Source: Primulina eburnea | Lineage: Eukaryota > Streptophyta > Magnoliopsida > Lamiales > Gesneriaceae | Direction: 5' to 3' | DNA: 64,000 nt | Assembly (NCBI RefSeq): GCF_022965805.1 | Contig: NC_133114.1 | Coordinates: 2,688,761 to 2,752,760 of the forward strand | Shown: in pieces, positions 44,177 through 54,857 of the stretch | How the letters are laid out: each line of letters begins with the position of its first letter | Numbering within the stretch: the stretch's first letter is position 1 | Translations under genes and position numbers: made by a program | Notes under the pieces: generated by a model | The model's input: the letters and a program-made list of their open reading frames with translations, nothing else | Told to the model about the DNA's origin: nothing | Databases searched by the model: none

Positions 44177-44690
44177 AGACTATCAAGGAAGCTGAAGGGT
44201 CGTCAACGTTTCAGCAACAAATAATATCTCTGATATTTATTTATTCGCTTTAATTATTTTTATGCACTAATTAAGGGGGAATAATGGTTTTAAGAGGTTA
44301 ACTGAGAAGACAATTGTTAGTAAATTCTCAACTGAAAGGACACAGTTTTACCAACTGATCATTCAGTTGAATATTTCCCTAATCTTCTCATATAAGTTAA
44401 CTAATTAATCATATTTTATTCCAAATCAAGCGACGTGACTGTTCTTCAAGCATTAAATGCTATCCTTTAGCAAATGATTAGTAGAAACGTGGACACTTTT
44501 TGCACCGTTAAATTACACACGCTTACAGCACACGTACACACGTTGTAATTCAGAATTTCTATGGACTTACACGTGTCCAGAATTTGAATAGTCACGTACA
44601 TATGTACCATTCCCCGCTCCATTTCAGTTTTACCTTACGTTTATCCACAAACTTTTGAGAGCAAGAACAAATTTCATCCTTCAATTTCTT

Positions 44691-44695
44691 TTCAG
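44691..44695 (+). promoter_or_regulatory. Candidate 3' splice site before ORF3
   Basis: A pyrimidine-rich run (ttcaatttcttttcag) ends in AG at 44694-44695, 19 bases before the ORF3 ATG. It would suit expression of ORF3 from a spliced RNA, as for downstream genes of retroviruses. The matching donor was not identified. Confidence 0.4.
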
Positions 44696-44713
44696 GAATT
44701 CACTCAGTTCTAA

Positions 44714-47099
44714 ATGGCAACTCAAACTCCCGCTTATATGCTAAATGCAATGGCTATCAATTTTGGATCAATTCTATCCTTCGGTGATGCTGATGTCAAG
44801 AAAGTTTTTCAAAAACTGGAAACTGCTGGATTAAGGACATTCTTGGGAAAATCATCCCAAGAAATCTACTCCAAAGAGCTTCAAGAATTCTACTCCACCG
44901 GTATGGTCAACTCTGATGGAAACATAGTTTCTACTGTCAATGGTCAGTTGCTGACCATCACTGAAGACTTCTTTGGAGAATTACTTTTTTAACTTCTGAT
45001 GAATTGGCACAACTCTCAGATGTTAAAGCTTCTGATATTGAAGAAATGCAAACCGCACTCTCTGCTGATGAACGGAAAATCAAAGTTTCCGATCCAAAGA
45101 ATAAGCTGAAGTATGAGGTTCAGTTACTTGCTGATGTAGTTGCCAAAGGGCTTTTGGCGAAGGCTGGATCTTTTGCTGCACTCACGTTGGAGAAATTTCA
45201 AGCCATTTCAATCATTATGGCTGAGCGAAAATTCAACTGGAAACATCTTACATTCAATATTTTGAAAAATATGTTTCTGTCTTCCAAACAGTCCAAGGGT
45301 TTTGCAGTGCAACTCAAGTATCTGCTGAAAATAAAGGGGTTAGTGGCTAATGATTCAGAAAGATCATCAAAATTCAAAGTCTTCAATGCGAAGAACACTC
45401 AGTCACTCAAGACCAAATTGGACATTTCTCCTGCTCAGTTTGTCGAGATCGAATAGGAGATTGGGACTCATCAAGCGGCCCCAAACTCAGTAAAGAAGGC
45501 CAAGACATTGGCCCAATTGAAGGTAGCAAAGAGAAAAATAGTTTTGAGTGCATCTGATACAGAGAAAACTCCATCCCCACAAATTGCCAAGAAGCCAAGA
45601 ACCCAAAGGGTTAAATCAACAACTACAGAATAATCCATTCCTTATAACAAGCCAATTTCTTCAGGTGTTCAGCAGCCTATAGAAGCAGTCCCTCTGAAGA
45701 TCATTCCACCAGAAGCTTCAGTTGGTGCCAAAAAGGATTCAGTTAGGACCAAAGCTCCTCTGATCCAGATCACTCGCGCTACTAGTGTAGCACCTGCTCG
45801 ACCCAAAGGTATAAAATTTATAGAGCTAGTGGAATCAACTCGAACAGGATTGGATGTACTGATAAAGGCAAGGGTAAGCTGATTGAAGAGCCCAGACCTT
45901 CCAATGCCATTCAGACGCATATTGACCTTGTTTCGTACACAAGTTTTTGCCAAGCAACTGAAGAAGAAATCACAGCTGAACATCTTCATCAAATTGGAAG
46001 CATTTGTTCTAAGAACGGTGAAAGCTGCCACAATTGCTCATGCTATGGAAAGAAAAACTTATTTGTTTGATCATATGAGAGCAAAGAAGTTAGCACAAAT
46101 TCTTAATAAACTGAAGGCTAACTACGTTCCAACGAATCCTACTGTGTATGTTGATCAAGCAGTAATTACTCAGCTAGACACTGATCTGTTTGGGTTAGAA
46201 TCTCAGATAAAATTTTGGGAAACAGATCAAGAGTTAGTTCTTCATCAAGGAGATTCAGATGATGATGAAGAGGAAAAAGTTGAAGAACCGTCTTCTTTGC
46301 AGCAAAAAACATCCTCTGAACAGGTTCTTGTTCCAACTGAAGAGCCAGTTCAGGATATGCCTCAATCTTCTCCTGCTGAACATCAAATGTACACTGAAGT
46401 CAAGCTTTCCTTTGCAAACATTGAGGAAATTATTCAAGCAGTGGTGCAGGATACCAAATTGAGTGAACCTATGTCTAATCCAGTTGATCACTCTGCTGAT
46501 CAAATCAATCAAGAGGTCACCAATTCTTCAGAAGAACCAGCTCAGCAAGATCTATCTGCTGAACAAGCTATTTCAACTAATGTGCTGATTGATTCTCAAG
46601 TTCATCCTTTAGAGGCACCAGTTTTGGTTTCATCACCATCTGCTATTCATCAAGCCAGTTCTTCTGATGATCAGAATCAACCCTCATCGCCTCCAGTTCA
46701 AGGAGAAATCATTGTAACTGATGTTCCAGTTCAGAATGTTGCTGATACAGTCTCAACTGACCAAGCTTTAGTCATTTCTGAACACACCACAAGAGAACCA
46801 AGAACCTCTCATCAGTCTCCTTCTCCATCTTCATCAGATTTTGATCTTTTTCTCGAAAAGATTCAGAATATGCAGGACAGTATGAATCAGATGCTCTCAG
46901 CCATCTCCAAAATTCAGAATACGCAACTGTCTCACACTCTCAAATTAGAAGACTCTCAACAGTTCAATTCTGAAAAGCTGAAAGCTATCCAAACTGCTGT
47001 TACCTCTCTCTCATTTGCAGTTGAAGAAATTCAGAAGAATAAGGGGATAGCATTGAGCCTCACTGCACTTCAAGATTCTATTAACAAACGATCTGTAAA
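44714..47099 (+). pseudogene. Sirevirus ORF3 ('env-like' position), four-block protein
   Basis: Starts MATQTPAYMLNAMAINFGSI. A frameshift occurs near 44990, stops at 45454 and about 45631, and a further stop near 45880; the last 400 codons are open. Blocks: (1) about 90 residues with NF.SIL..GDADVKKVF and FLGKSS; (2) a conserved helical domain (VSDPKNKLKYEVQLLADVV, GSFAALTLEKFQA); (3) a basic stretch with TEKTPSP; (4) an acidic Gln/Ser/Pro-rich region ending in a coiled-coil-like NMQDSMNQMLSAISKIQNT. I see no membrane segment, unlike a viral envelope. Homologous to 56085-58513. The last bases run into the truncated LTR. Confidence 0.75.
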
Positions 47100-47496
47100 A
47101 GTGTTGTATACTAAGAGTTTCAGTTTTGGCAAAGTGATAAGTCCAAACTGAAGTGGGTGAGTGCAGTATCTTGTATTTGATCAAATTCTTTTAGTGGATA
47201 TCCTATCTTCGTGATAGAAGGGGTGACGTAGGAGTTATTCAAGTCTCCGAACATCCAGAAACAAATTGTGTTATCTTTACTTCAGTCGTTACTTTTCAGT
47301 TAGATACTCTATCTTTCAGTCAGTTTATTTTCCGCAACTGTTTTGTTCAGTTTAACTGATTGTCATTGACCGACGGGATATTTAGTATCAGTTTGTAACA
47401 TAACTGAACTTATATTGTCGAAGAATACTTAAATTCGAGAAGTGTTTATTCAACCCCCCTTCTAAACACTCTGTAGTAGTTTAACCGATCCTTTCA
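47091..47496 (+). repeat. Truncated 3' LTR of the Sirevirus-like element
   Basis: Matches the last 406 bp of the 37765 LTR, starting at ACGATCTGTAAAAGTG. The first half of the LTR and the end of the internal region are missing. It contains the hairpin block (47201-47260) and ends CCTTTCA at 47496. Confidence 0.9.
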
Positions 47497-49908
47497 TTAG
47501 TACTCAGCTATGTTATACCAGGGCTGCATCCAAGGAGTGCCACTTAGCTGTGCAAATAGCATGGAAACATGTGATGCCAAAAATCGTCCATTTACCACAT
47601 TAACAATCACTCGTTGATAACTTGACGACCTGCATATGTTGGCCACGACTTGGTCTTCCTACCGTTGCAACAAAAGTAGTTTCCTCACGTACATCGTATT
47701 TGGAAACACGATGTTCACTAGATTTTCTCGCCCATTTCTCATACTTCCGACATGCATAATCTTACCACAGCTGATTTTCCTGAACCATACGACCATCTTT
47801 TATCACACGTTCAATGAAATATTGTACGCAGCTCAGAAGTGTCAAGTGTACTATGACAGATATAGGAAGTCTACGAGCACCCTTCAACACACTGTTTAAA
47901 CACTCCGACATATTGGTTGTCATCACCCCATGAGGCCAACCACCGTCATGAGCCAAACTCCATTTTTCTTTAGCAATTCCTGCCAAATATCGGTGCGCCA
48001 AAATGTTTTTTTGCTTGATTGCCTCCATTATTGCTTCAAACTTACAGATTTGATTTTGTGTGCCTGCCACCCCGCATAAATCTTTCAAATGCACGTCTTT
48101 GAATTTAGCGTTAATGTTTGAACACACATGTCTCAAACAAAAACGATGCACACCGTAAGAAAGTTGAAAATATGGTAGATCTTCAGTTTGCTTGCAATAT
48201 TCCCTTATGCCTATCAGAAATAAGACACACATCATTTTCACCACGAACAACATGTTTCCCTAGGTTCTCCAAGAACCATTTCCAAGAATCTGTTGTTTGT
48301 TCATCCACAATAGCAAATGCTAGCGGTAAAACCTGATTGTTCGCATCCAGAGTGACACCAATCAACATTTTGTGCTTGTATTTGGTATACAAGTGTGTAC
48401 TATCGACACTAATTATTTTCCGACAATGTCGAAACCCATCAACACAGGGCCTGAATGCCCAGAAAAAATATTTCAGTGTCTTACAAATTTCAGTGTTGGC
48501 TCTGAGATGCTTCCACTCCACAGCTGTTCCCGGATTATATTTGGACAAAGCACACATATATTTTGGAAGCAATTTAATGGAGCTCTCCCATGTACCATAA
48601 CACATTTCCATAGCACGTTTCAAACTTCTCCATGCCTTTGTGTACGAGATTTCATATCCATATTTATATTTCACATTTTCGATGATATACTTAATCTCGT
48701 ACGAAGGATCACAACGAACAACTCCCAATAGCGTATGTGCCACCATATCACTGTTCAAATTCTTATGGTCTACACCAACAGAGGTAGATATACATGTGTG
48801 AGGCCCGCCATATTTTGTTGTTTTCCAATAATCAGTCTTGGCCTTCAAAGAAGCGCGAAATCCCCATCGACAAATGACCGTAGAAGAATTATTTTTACAA
48901 CGTAACTTCCACAAACTGCGTGTGCTATCCACGACATGGTACTCACGCCTGAAAACTTTGACTGAATAATCCTTCACAGATGCAATAAGATCATTCTTAT
49001 CTTTAAATAACATCTTAACGCATAATTCACCTTTATCCAGATTGTAATAGCTTGATTTCACTCCACAAGGAGCATCGACAGAATCATGAGGCTCTTCTCC
49101 AAAAAAAATTATTGAAAAATGATGGCCTTTCAGAAGTGTTTGAAAGAAATGGTACGGTCTGCCTCTATAATGTGTCGTGTGGTGGTTGTCGAGATGATGT
49201 CCTCTCATCAGGATTTGTAAAAGTATTCACTTCATCGTCAACATTCACTTCTTCTTCTTCAAACTCGCTGTATGACATATCATGTTCAGAATCAGTCCTC
49301 TAAATATCATCATTATTGGCCTGATCCGGACAACAAGCACTCGTAGCTAATGTTGGATTCGACCAATATGGAGCATTATTTTTTTCCGATGAAACATTTA
49401 TATATTGATCCCAAGGCCCACTTACATGATCGAAACTCATATTACCGAGTCCTTCAGTAACCGGTAAAACATAAGATTCTTGCTCCTGCAAACCACCATA
49501 TGTAGATGTACCGGGTTGGTTATAGAAACCTGAATCAGATGCATGTGGAACGTAGGATTCAGGATCATCAAATCCAACATGATGCTCAATTGAATTTGCT
49601 TCCACGTACATATGAAAAATATGCATATTGTCACATTGCATTATAAACAGTAAAGCGTCGTCATCAACGAGATTAACTTGAATTTCATGTCAAGATGCTC
49701 TCTCCATGAATGAATACTGTGTTGACATCTTCAGAGAAAAATTCGCTGGATCGATTGCTAACATTTTATGCACAACTTCAACTAACTCCATCAAATTAAT
49801 AGATCGTAATACTCGTATCGGTCTAACAAATGGAATGCTATATTCAACCGATCCATTATCGCTAACTACATGACCAACAAAATATAAGAGTACGTCGATG
49901 TTAGACAT
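47497..49908 (-). pseudogene. MuDR-type transposase, N-terminal and catalytic part
   Basis: The minus strand reads, with frame changes: an N-terminal region (MSNIDVLLYFVGHVV, 49690-49908), an acidic linker (49300-49641), then 341 open codons (48183-49208) with a MuDR DNA-binding-like region (VCRWGF-type CRWGFRASLK) and the start of the DDE domain: SVDSTHL, MLIGVTLDANNQVLPLAFAI, SWKWFLENL, LISDRHKGI. Next comes FCLRHVCSN.. (47762-48253) with MTTNMSECLNSVLK, then a damaged SWIM finger with CGKWTIFGI..HAICTAKWHSLDAAL (about 47510-47640). It ends at the Copia insertion and continues at 37764. Not functional, but long open frames indicate moderate age. Confidence 0.88.
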
Positions 49909-50159
49909 TTTGCCAATGAAAATTGAGAGAAAATTTAAGAGAAAATTGATAACTCATTCGTTGAATTTTTCATCAATTATATAGGAGAAGAATGTGAAGA
50001 CTATTCATATTTGAATTATTGAAATTCACGTGAATTTTCAGATCTTCAGCTTTCACGTGAAATGGTCAGACAATTAATGAATGGAGATAATAAAGCGAAC
50101 TAAATGAATGGATAATAAAAATCGAAAATATTATAAAAAATAATAATAATAATATAATA

Positions 50160-50307
50160 TACAGAGTCCGTGCTTACGAAGCACGGACTCTGTACACATG
50201 GACCAGCGTCCGCGCTTAATAAGCTCAGACGCTGGATTCTAGCAATTTTTTTAAAATTATTTTTGAATTAATTTTTTAAAATTAAATTATTTATAAAAAA
50301 AATCCCC
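50160..50307 (-). repeat. MULE right terminal inverted repeat with two hairpins
   Basis: An outer AT-rich part (about 50240-50307) mirrors 33115-33175. The inner part holds the hairpins GTCCGTGCTTACGAAGCACGG (about 50166, first 20 bases shown as GTCCGTGCTTACGAAGCACG) and a second, imperfect one near 50207. The hairpin positions match the left end although the base pairs differ. Confidence 0.85.
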
Positions 50308-50316
50308 TTACTTAAT

Positions 50317-50529
50317 TGGGTTGCTTCATAGACTTATCGGACATACCTAATAATTAGCATAAATTTTCCATAAAATCCTCGTGCAATTAATCTAAACAAC
50401 ACACATTTTAATTGAAAAGTAAAAAATTCACAATAGAAAAACAATTTTTTTTTCTATAATTCGATTATACAGAGAAAATATAGATAAAATGTTACTAATA
50501 TCTTTTTACATAACAATATACTTTTATGA
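50317..50529. other. AT-rich spacer between MULE and LecRK relic
   Basis: No coding or repeat signal recognised. It is the host DNA to the right of the MULE. Confidence 0.4.
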
Positions 50530-50595
50530 CAAAATTCCCCATTTTGCTCGGTTCCTAGATCTTGCTCCGCAGAATCTATGGCACCATGAAGTTTT
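50530..50595 (-). pseudogene. LecRK3 relic (kinase C-terminal fragment)
   Basis: On the minus strand: KLHGAIDSAEQDLGTEQNGE, clearly KLYGAGKILDAVDQDLGIEQ of LecRK1/2 with a short deletion. The DNA 'attttgctcg.ttcctagatcttg' is nearly identical to LecRK1/2. It ends at 50596 where an LTR begins, so the rest of this third gene copy was lost or displaced. Same orientation as the two intact genes. Confidence 0.8.
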
Positions 50596-52205
50596 TGTTG
50601 GGACATCGGTTTTCTCGTGTCCAAATCGCAGCGGAAATTTAAATAAAATTTTATTTTGACATTCAAAATATTCTTTGGACACTCGTGTGGTTTAAATAAA
50701 ATAAATATACAAATGAGGTTTAGTAATATACTTTTAGTGAATTAATTCACTTTGCTCCAACTATTTCGGTATTGGCGGATATAGCTCTTGTTGAATTTTC
50801 CTACGAACTTTCTTCGATCTCCGAATCAAGTCCACGACTGAAATATTTATTTATCTACTAAATTACACTAGAAAAATAGAAGATATTAAAGATAGAACAC
50901 TAAAAACCGACACAACACTCAAACTTGGAGTTACCAAATTTTTCTTGTTTTTTAAGAAGGATTTTCGAGAGCTCCTTTGAAAATGGGGAAGAGCCGAAAG
51001 TATATTTTTCTTGCTCAAGCCTTTTGGATGCTTTTTTTAAAAAAAAATAAGAATAAAAAATCCTTATAATTATTTTCTAATCTTTTCTTTACTTAATTAA
51101 TCTAATTAATTAAGTTAATTAAAAGATTCAAAAAATACATCCCATATCATGGTTAATCTCGAATGCATGCCTTTTTATTAGAAAAAATATTCTAATTATA
51201 TTTTTAATATTTCTTTTTACTTAATTAATCCAATTAATTAAGTTAACTAAAGATTCTAAGTCTATGCCATATTATATGCAATCTCGAATATTAATACATA
51301 TATTTTGAGAATATGCATTAATATTATTTTGCTTTGTGTGCAAGTTTTAAATTATGATTTCATGAATATTTAATATTACATAAACCAATACCATATTTAA
51401 TAAAAACTTAATGTGCTATATTTTAATTCATTAAAATATAATGTAATTACTAAAGCTCATTTGAACTTTAATACATTAGCATGATGGTCTTATACTCTTA
51501 CAAACCCATGATCCGTGTTCTTGTTACATTAATCTCATCATAATCTCGATCGACGATCCAACATCATTGATGTGACAATTTCAACTTATTGTTATTATGA
51601 TGCACACTTTAATTTCGAGATCACCAATGTCCAAATAAAGCAGGTGCACTGTCTTTGACTATTTTAGCAGTCATTCTCTCAAAATTTCTATAAGATTTTA
51701 TAATGCACTGACTCCTATATGTGTCGTAGGTGAGCGAGGATATCCACATCTGTAGGTGAGCAGAGAATTCCCAACTACAATGGCTCCTACATATGTTGCA
51801 ACTATACCCAATCTCACCACCTGATGACCCTCCTGGAGTCGGTAAACGAGTCAAAGCGCAGCCCTAGCATATAGAGTCTCTTTGTTGTCCCAGGTCATAA
51901 GGACTAATGGTATACAATCATAAACACGGACTTATCATCTCGATAAATGATAACCACTTGGAAAGTTCGAGGGAGGGAAGTTCGGTATAATCATCTTATG
52001 ACTACCCATATGCATGTTTGGACATCTCTATGCATTTACCAAGAAAAGCGGTACATAACATCACATATGCTAATCTCGAGCTCAAACGACTTTTATCCAT
52101 ATTGATAGCTGTTTGAGAAGAAAACTTTGAATAACATTTATATATATTGTTCTACCAAATAAGGACCTACTCCGACTCCAATCCTATAATAATCGATAAA
52201 CCAAT
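50596..52205 (-). mobile_element. LTR fragment, minus orientation
   Basis: The left border is TGTTGGGACATCGG (50596), the end of an LTR read on the minus strand. It mirrors 52206-54109 (aatcgcagcggaa, ctacgaactttcttcga, 'tgacccctcctgg..gtcggtaaac') but lacks the outer start, so its right end is truncated. It belongs to the same broad family as the LTRs at 4562 and 12191. No internal region is present. Confidence 0.7.
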
Positions 52206-54109
52206 TGTTAGAGTAGATGCCCTATAAGCCAACTGTTGGCTGGAGAATTTATTGATTGAAGTGTAATAAACAATCTTTATTTAATATAATTTACTTTGTA
52301 ATGGTTTCATTTTACTTTATCTGTATACCCATGCAATCAGCATAGATAAAGTCTTTGATTATGCTTTAATACAAATGAATCGTAATTCGATTTTGAAACT
52401 CATTTGTAAACGCTGCATATTATAAATTTGTTCCTAGTCGATTCAGCCGAACAACCCTTCCTCAGACTTTCCAAGTGGTTATCATTCATCGAGAGAATAA
52501 GTCTGTGGTTATGATTGTACACCATTCGTCCTTATGACCCGAGACGAAACTGAGGCTCTATATGCTAGGGATGTGCTTTGACTCGTTTACCGGCTCCATG
52601 AGAGTCATCAGGTGGCGAGGTTGGGTACAGTTGCGACACATATAGGAGCCAGTGCATTGTAGTCGGGGATTCACCGCTCACCTATGGGTGTGGATATCCT
52701 ATGTTATCTGATGAAATAATAGTGCGTGGAATCTCTGGCCAGAGTATGAGATATATGTTAGAGAAAGAGTTCTCCAATAGTACTTGTGATGCCACTATTT
52801 ATATTTATCACATAGTTATCGAATTATTATGCAACCATCGATGAACCAATTGTTGTAGATTAGATCGGGATATATATGAGATGAAGGGACCGTACTATAC
52901 GCTAATCATAATAGACTGGTTCTTGCAGGCACTATCAGTGATACCTAGGGAATCATGGGGCGATGCTACTAGACGCTCTTACCGTGATTCGATGGGTTTA
53001 ATCAGAAATAATATTTCTGACATTCTGATGATCAATTGTTGATACTTAGAATGGGGTAAGTAAGGGTAAGCCTGCATAAAGGATTATGTCCTGAATCACA
53101 AGGAGTTGTGAACCCACAACTAGCAGTATCCCTGAACCATTGAGGGTCACACAAGCGCACTGGATCGTTTGTTCCTGTTGAGAGAATAAATTCAAGGAGT
53201 TGAATTTATACTATGATAATTAAATTTTAAGAAAATAAATTCAAGGAGTTGAATTTATAAGATAGTAAATTCAAGAAGTTCAATTTATGAATTTATAAAA
53301 TTTGTGAGAATAAATTCAAGGAGTTGAATTTATAAAATCTGAGAATTTTATTTATTAAACTCAAAAGTTGGGTTTATTAAATATTAAATTTTAGAGGTGA
53401 TAAAATTCAAAGAGCTGAATTTATAATTTAAATAATAAATTCAAATGTTGAATTTATAATCGATTTAATTTATTAAGCTCAAAAATTGAGTTTATTAAAT
53501 ATTAAATTAAAATTGATGGGAAGTATGTTTAATGGGCTTGTAGGAGTACAAGTCCAACATACTAAATATTTAAAGTTCTTAATGGACTTTGATTAATTAA
53601 TTAAACTCGTTGGACTAAATCAATTAATTAATCAAGCCCATTAATGTTAATTATGTGAATTAGGTCATAACTTAATTATAAAAGGTAATAATCAAGCCAT
53701 AACCCTAGCCTCCATCATAGTGATTTTCGACTCCAGATTTCGGCCACTTCTCTTTGGGAAAAGTTTGAGCCGTCTCTCAAACTTTAATCTCCAACGAAAA
53801 ATATCTTCTAAATTTCTAGTGCAATTTAGAAGAAGAACAAGTAATCCGGTCGTGGACCTGATTCGAAGATTGAATAAAAGAGATTCGAAGAAAGTTCGTA
53901 GGAAATTCATCAAGAGCTATTTCTGTTAACCCCGGAATATTTGGAGCCGTGTGAATCATTCACCAAAGGTATAAAATTTCAACATCCTATGTATGTTTGA
54001 TTTAATAAACCATACGAGTGCCCAAAACAAATATCTTTTGATTGTCAAAATAAAATAAAAAGTTTTAAACTTCCGCTGCGTTTGGGCACGAAAAAACCGA
54101 GATCCAACA
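52206..54109 (+). mobile_element. Solo LTR, near-perfect TSD (CCAAT/CCAAA)
   Basis: Starts TGTTAGAGTAGATGCC and ends CGAGATCCAACA. Flanks are CCAAT (52201-52205) and CCAAA (54110-54114). The middle (52500-52760) matches the conserved core of the 4562/12191 LTRs in the opposite orientation. Repeats of 'aaattcaaggagttgaattta' type occur at 53180-53340. No gag-pol. Confidence 0.75.
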
Positions 54110-54412
54110 CCAAATAAAAACAAATTCAATTATCATTGCTCACTAGTTCCCACCGTTCCAAAATCATGCGATCCATTCGATCCGCCTCGAACAGATAATC
54201 AGTCTCTACGAACTTCTAAAAAAGCGACATATTCTATCCTCCGGACATAAAACATAGTATTAATGGTATTCTGGACAGTATTCATCATATCCCTTGAAAT
54301 AAATAGTGAAAAACAAGATTCGTTAGAAATCGAAGAACTATGAACCCGAAACTGTGAAGTGGAGGATGAGGATAGTGGATGAAATTCAACATGTGCTCGA
54401 GGGAGCGAGTAG
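54110..54412. other. Short host segment, no gene recognised
   Basis: No confident coding similarity on either strand. It lies between the solo LTR and the TTA repeat. Confidence 0.4.

Positions 54413-54458
<46 letters not shown>
54413..54458. repeat. (TTA)n microsatellite
   Basis: About 15 TTA units. Directly followed by the segment shared with 27330-27525. Confidence 0.95.
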
Positions 54459-54460
<2 letters not shown>

Positions 54461-54644
54461 CTGCACATCCTAATAACACTCAGTTATTATATATATTAAT
54501 ATTTTACTTGTGCGATGCAAAAAATGCTATTTTATGTAAATAATTACAAAAATAGCAAGTATTAGTGTTTTAATAATTATTAGAATTATTGATATAATTT
54601 AATAATTATATTTAATATTTAAATATTATTATATAAAAAATATT
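54459..54644. repeat. Segment duplicated from 27330-27525
   Basis: Same order and orientation as 27330-27525. Comparison fixes the insertion point of the following LTR: the partner continues 'atatttatataattt' where this copy changes to 'atatttgttggaatc'. Confidence 0.6.
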
Positions 54645-54857
54645 TGTTGGAATCTTAAGTTTGAAAAAATGAACGTAAAAAGGTTGTAGAACTAATCAAG
54701 TCAACTGAAGATAACTGAACTAAAAACACGTAACTTATAGTTGCCCGAACTGATAATTAAATTCGTGTATATTCGAATACAACTAAACTGATCAAAGCTA
54801 ACTAAAGCTAGTCAACTGAACAATCAGTTAAGACTGATCCGTTACACAGTAACAAGT
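54645..54857 (+). repeat. 5' fragment of a plus-oriented Sirevirus-like LTR
   Basis: Starts TGTTGGAATC. The stretch 'aacttatagttgcc..gataa' matches the first 210 bp of the LTR at 54858-55917 read in reverse. It stops where that opposite-oriented LTR ends, so a related element probably inserted head-on into it. Confidence 0.6.

Larger units (their letters stand above)
43566..44713 (+). other. Spacer between pol and ORF3 in the Sirevirus-like element
   Basis: 1.15 kb with no sense ORF. It holds an antisense ORF (43704-44102) with a TATA box, and near its end a pyrimidine-rich tract with AG just before the ORF3 start. In the minus-strand relative this whole spacer has been deleted. Confidence 0.7.
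37765..47496 (+). mobile_element. Sirevirus-like Copia with internal LTR and deletions
   Basis: Order: LTR (37765-38704), first 312 bp of internal region (38705-39016), a second LTR (39017-39970), a full internal start again (39971 on), gag, protease, RT, RNase H, antisense ORF, ORF3, and the last 406 bp of an LTR (47091-47496). Primer sites for initiator Met-tRNA follow both complete LTRs (38707, 39973). The integrase is deleted. Flanks are TTAAG on the left and TTAG on the right, an imperfect TSD. The host is the MULE transposase gene. The env-like position of ORF3 and the Gag type suggest Sirevirus. Confidence 0.88.
33115..50307. mobile_element. 17.2-kb Mutator-like element, 9-bp TSD TTACTTAAT
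   Basis: The ends are GGGTTTTTTTAAATAATTT at 33115 and its inverted counterpart ending CCCC at 50307. TTACTTAAT flanks it at 33106-33114 and 50308-50316, the 9-bp signature of Mutator transposition. Inside are a plus-strand PMD gene, a minus-strand transposon-protein gene and a minus-strand MuDR-type transposase, all decayed. A Sirevirus-like Copia (37765-47496) sits inside the transposase gene. Without it the MULE would be about 7.5 kb. PMD genes carried by MULEs are an established association in plants. Confidence 0.92.

Noticed and set aside
37765..47496. Clean 5-bp TSD for the Sirevirus-like insertion
   Set aside because: Flanks are TTAAG and TTAG only; reported as imperfect, since one base may have been lost.
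50596..54109. Single foldback element made of two inverted halves
   Set aside because: The right half has TG..CA ends and an almost perfect 5-bp TSD of its own, and the left half is truncated, so two separate LTR insertions fit better.
54199..54468. 89-codon minus-strand frame beginning with Ile run
   Set aside because: Its start is the translated TTA microsatellite, and the remainder has no recognised domain.
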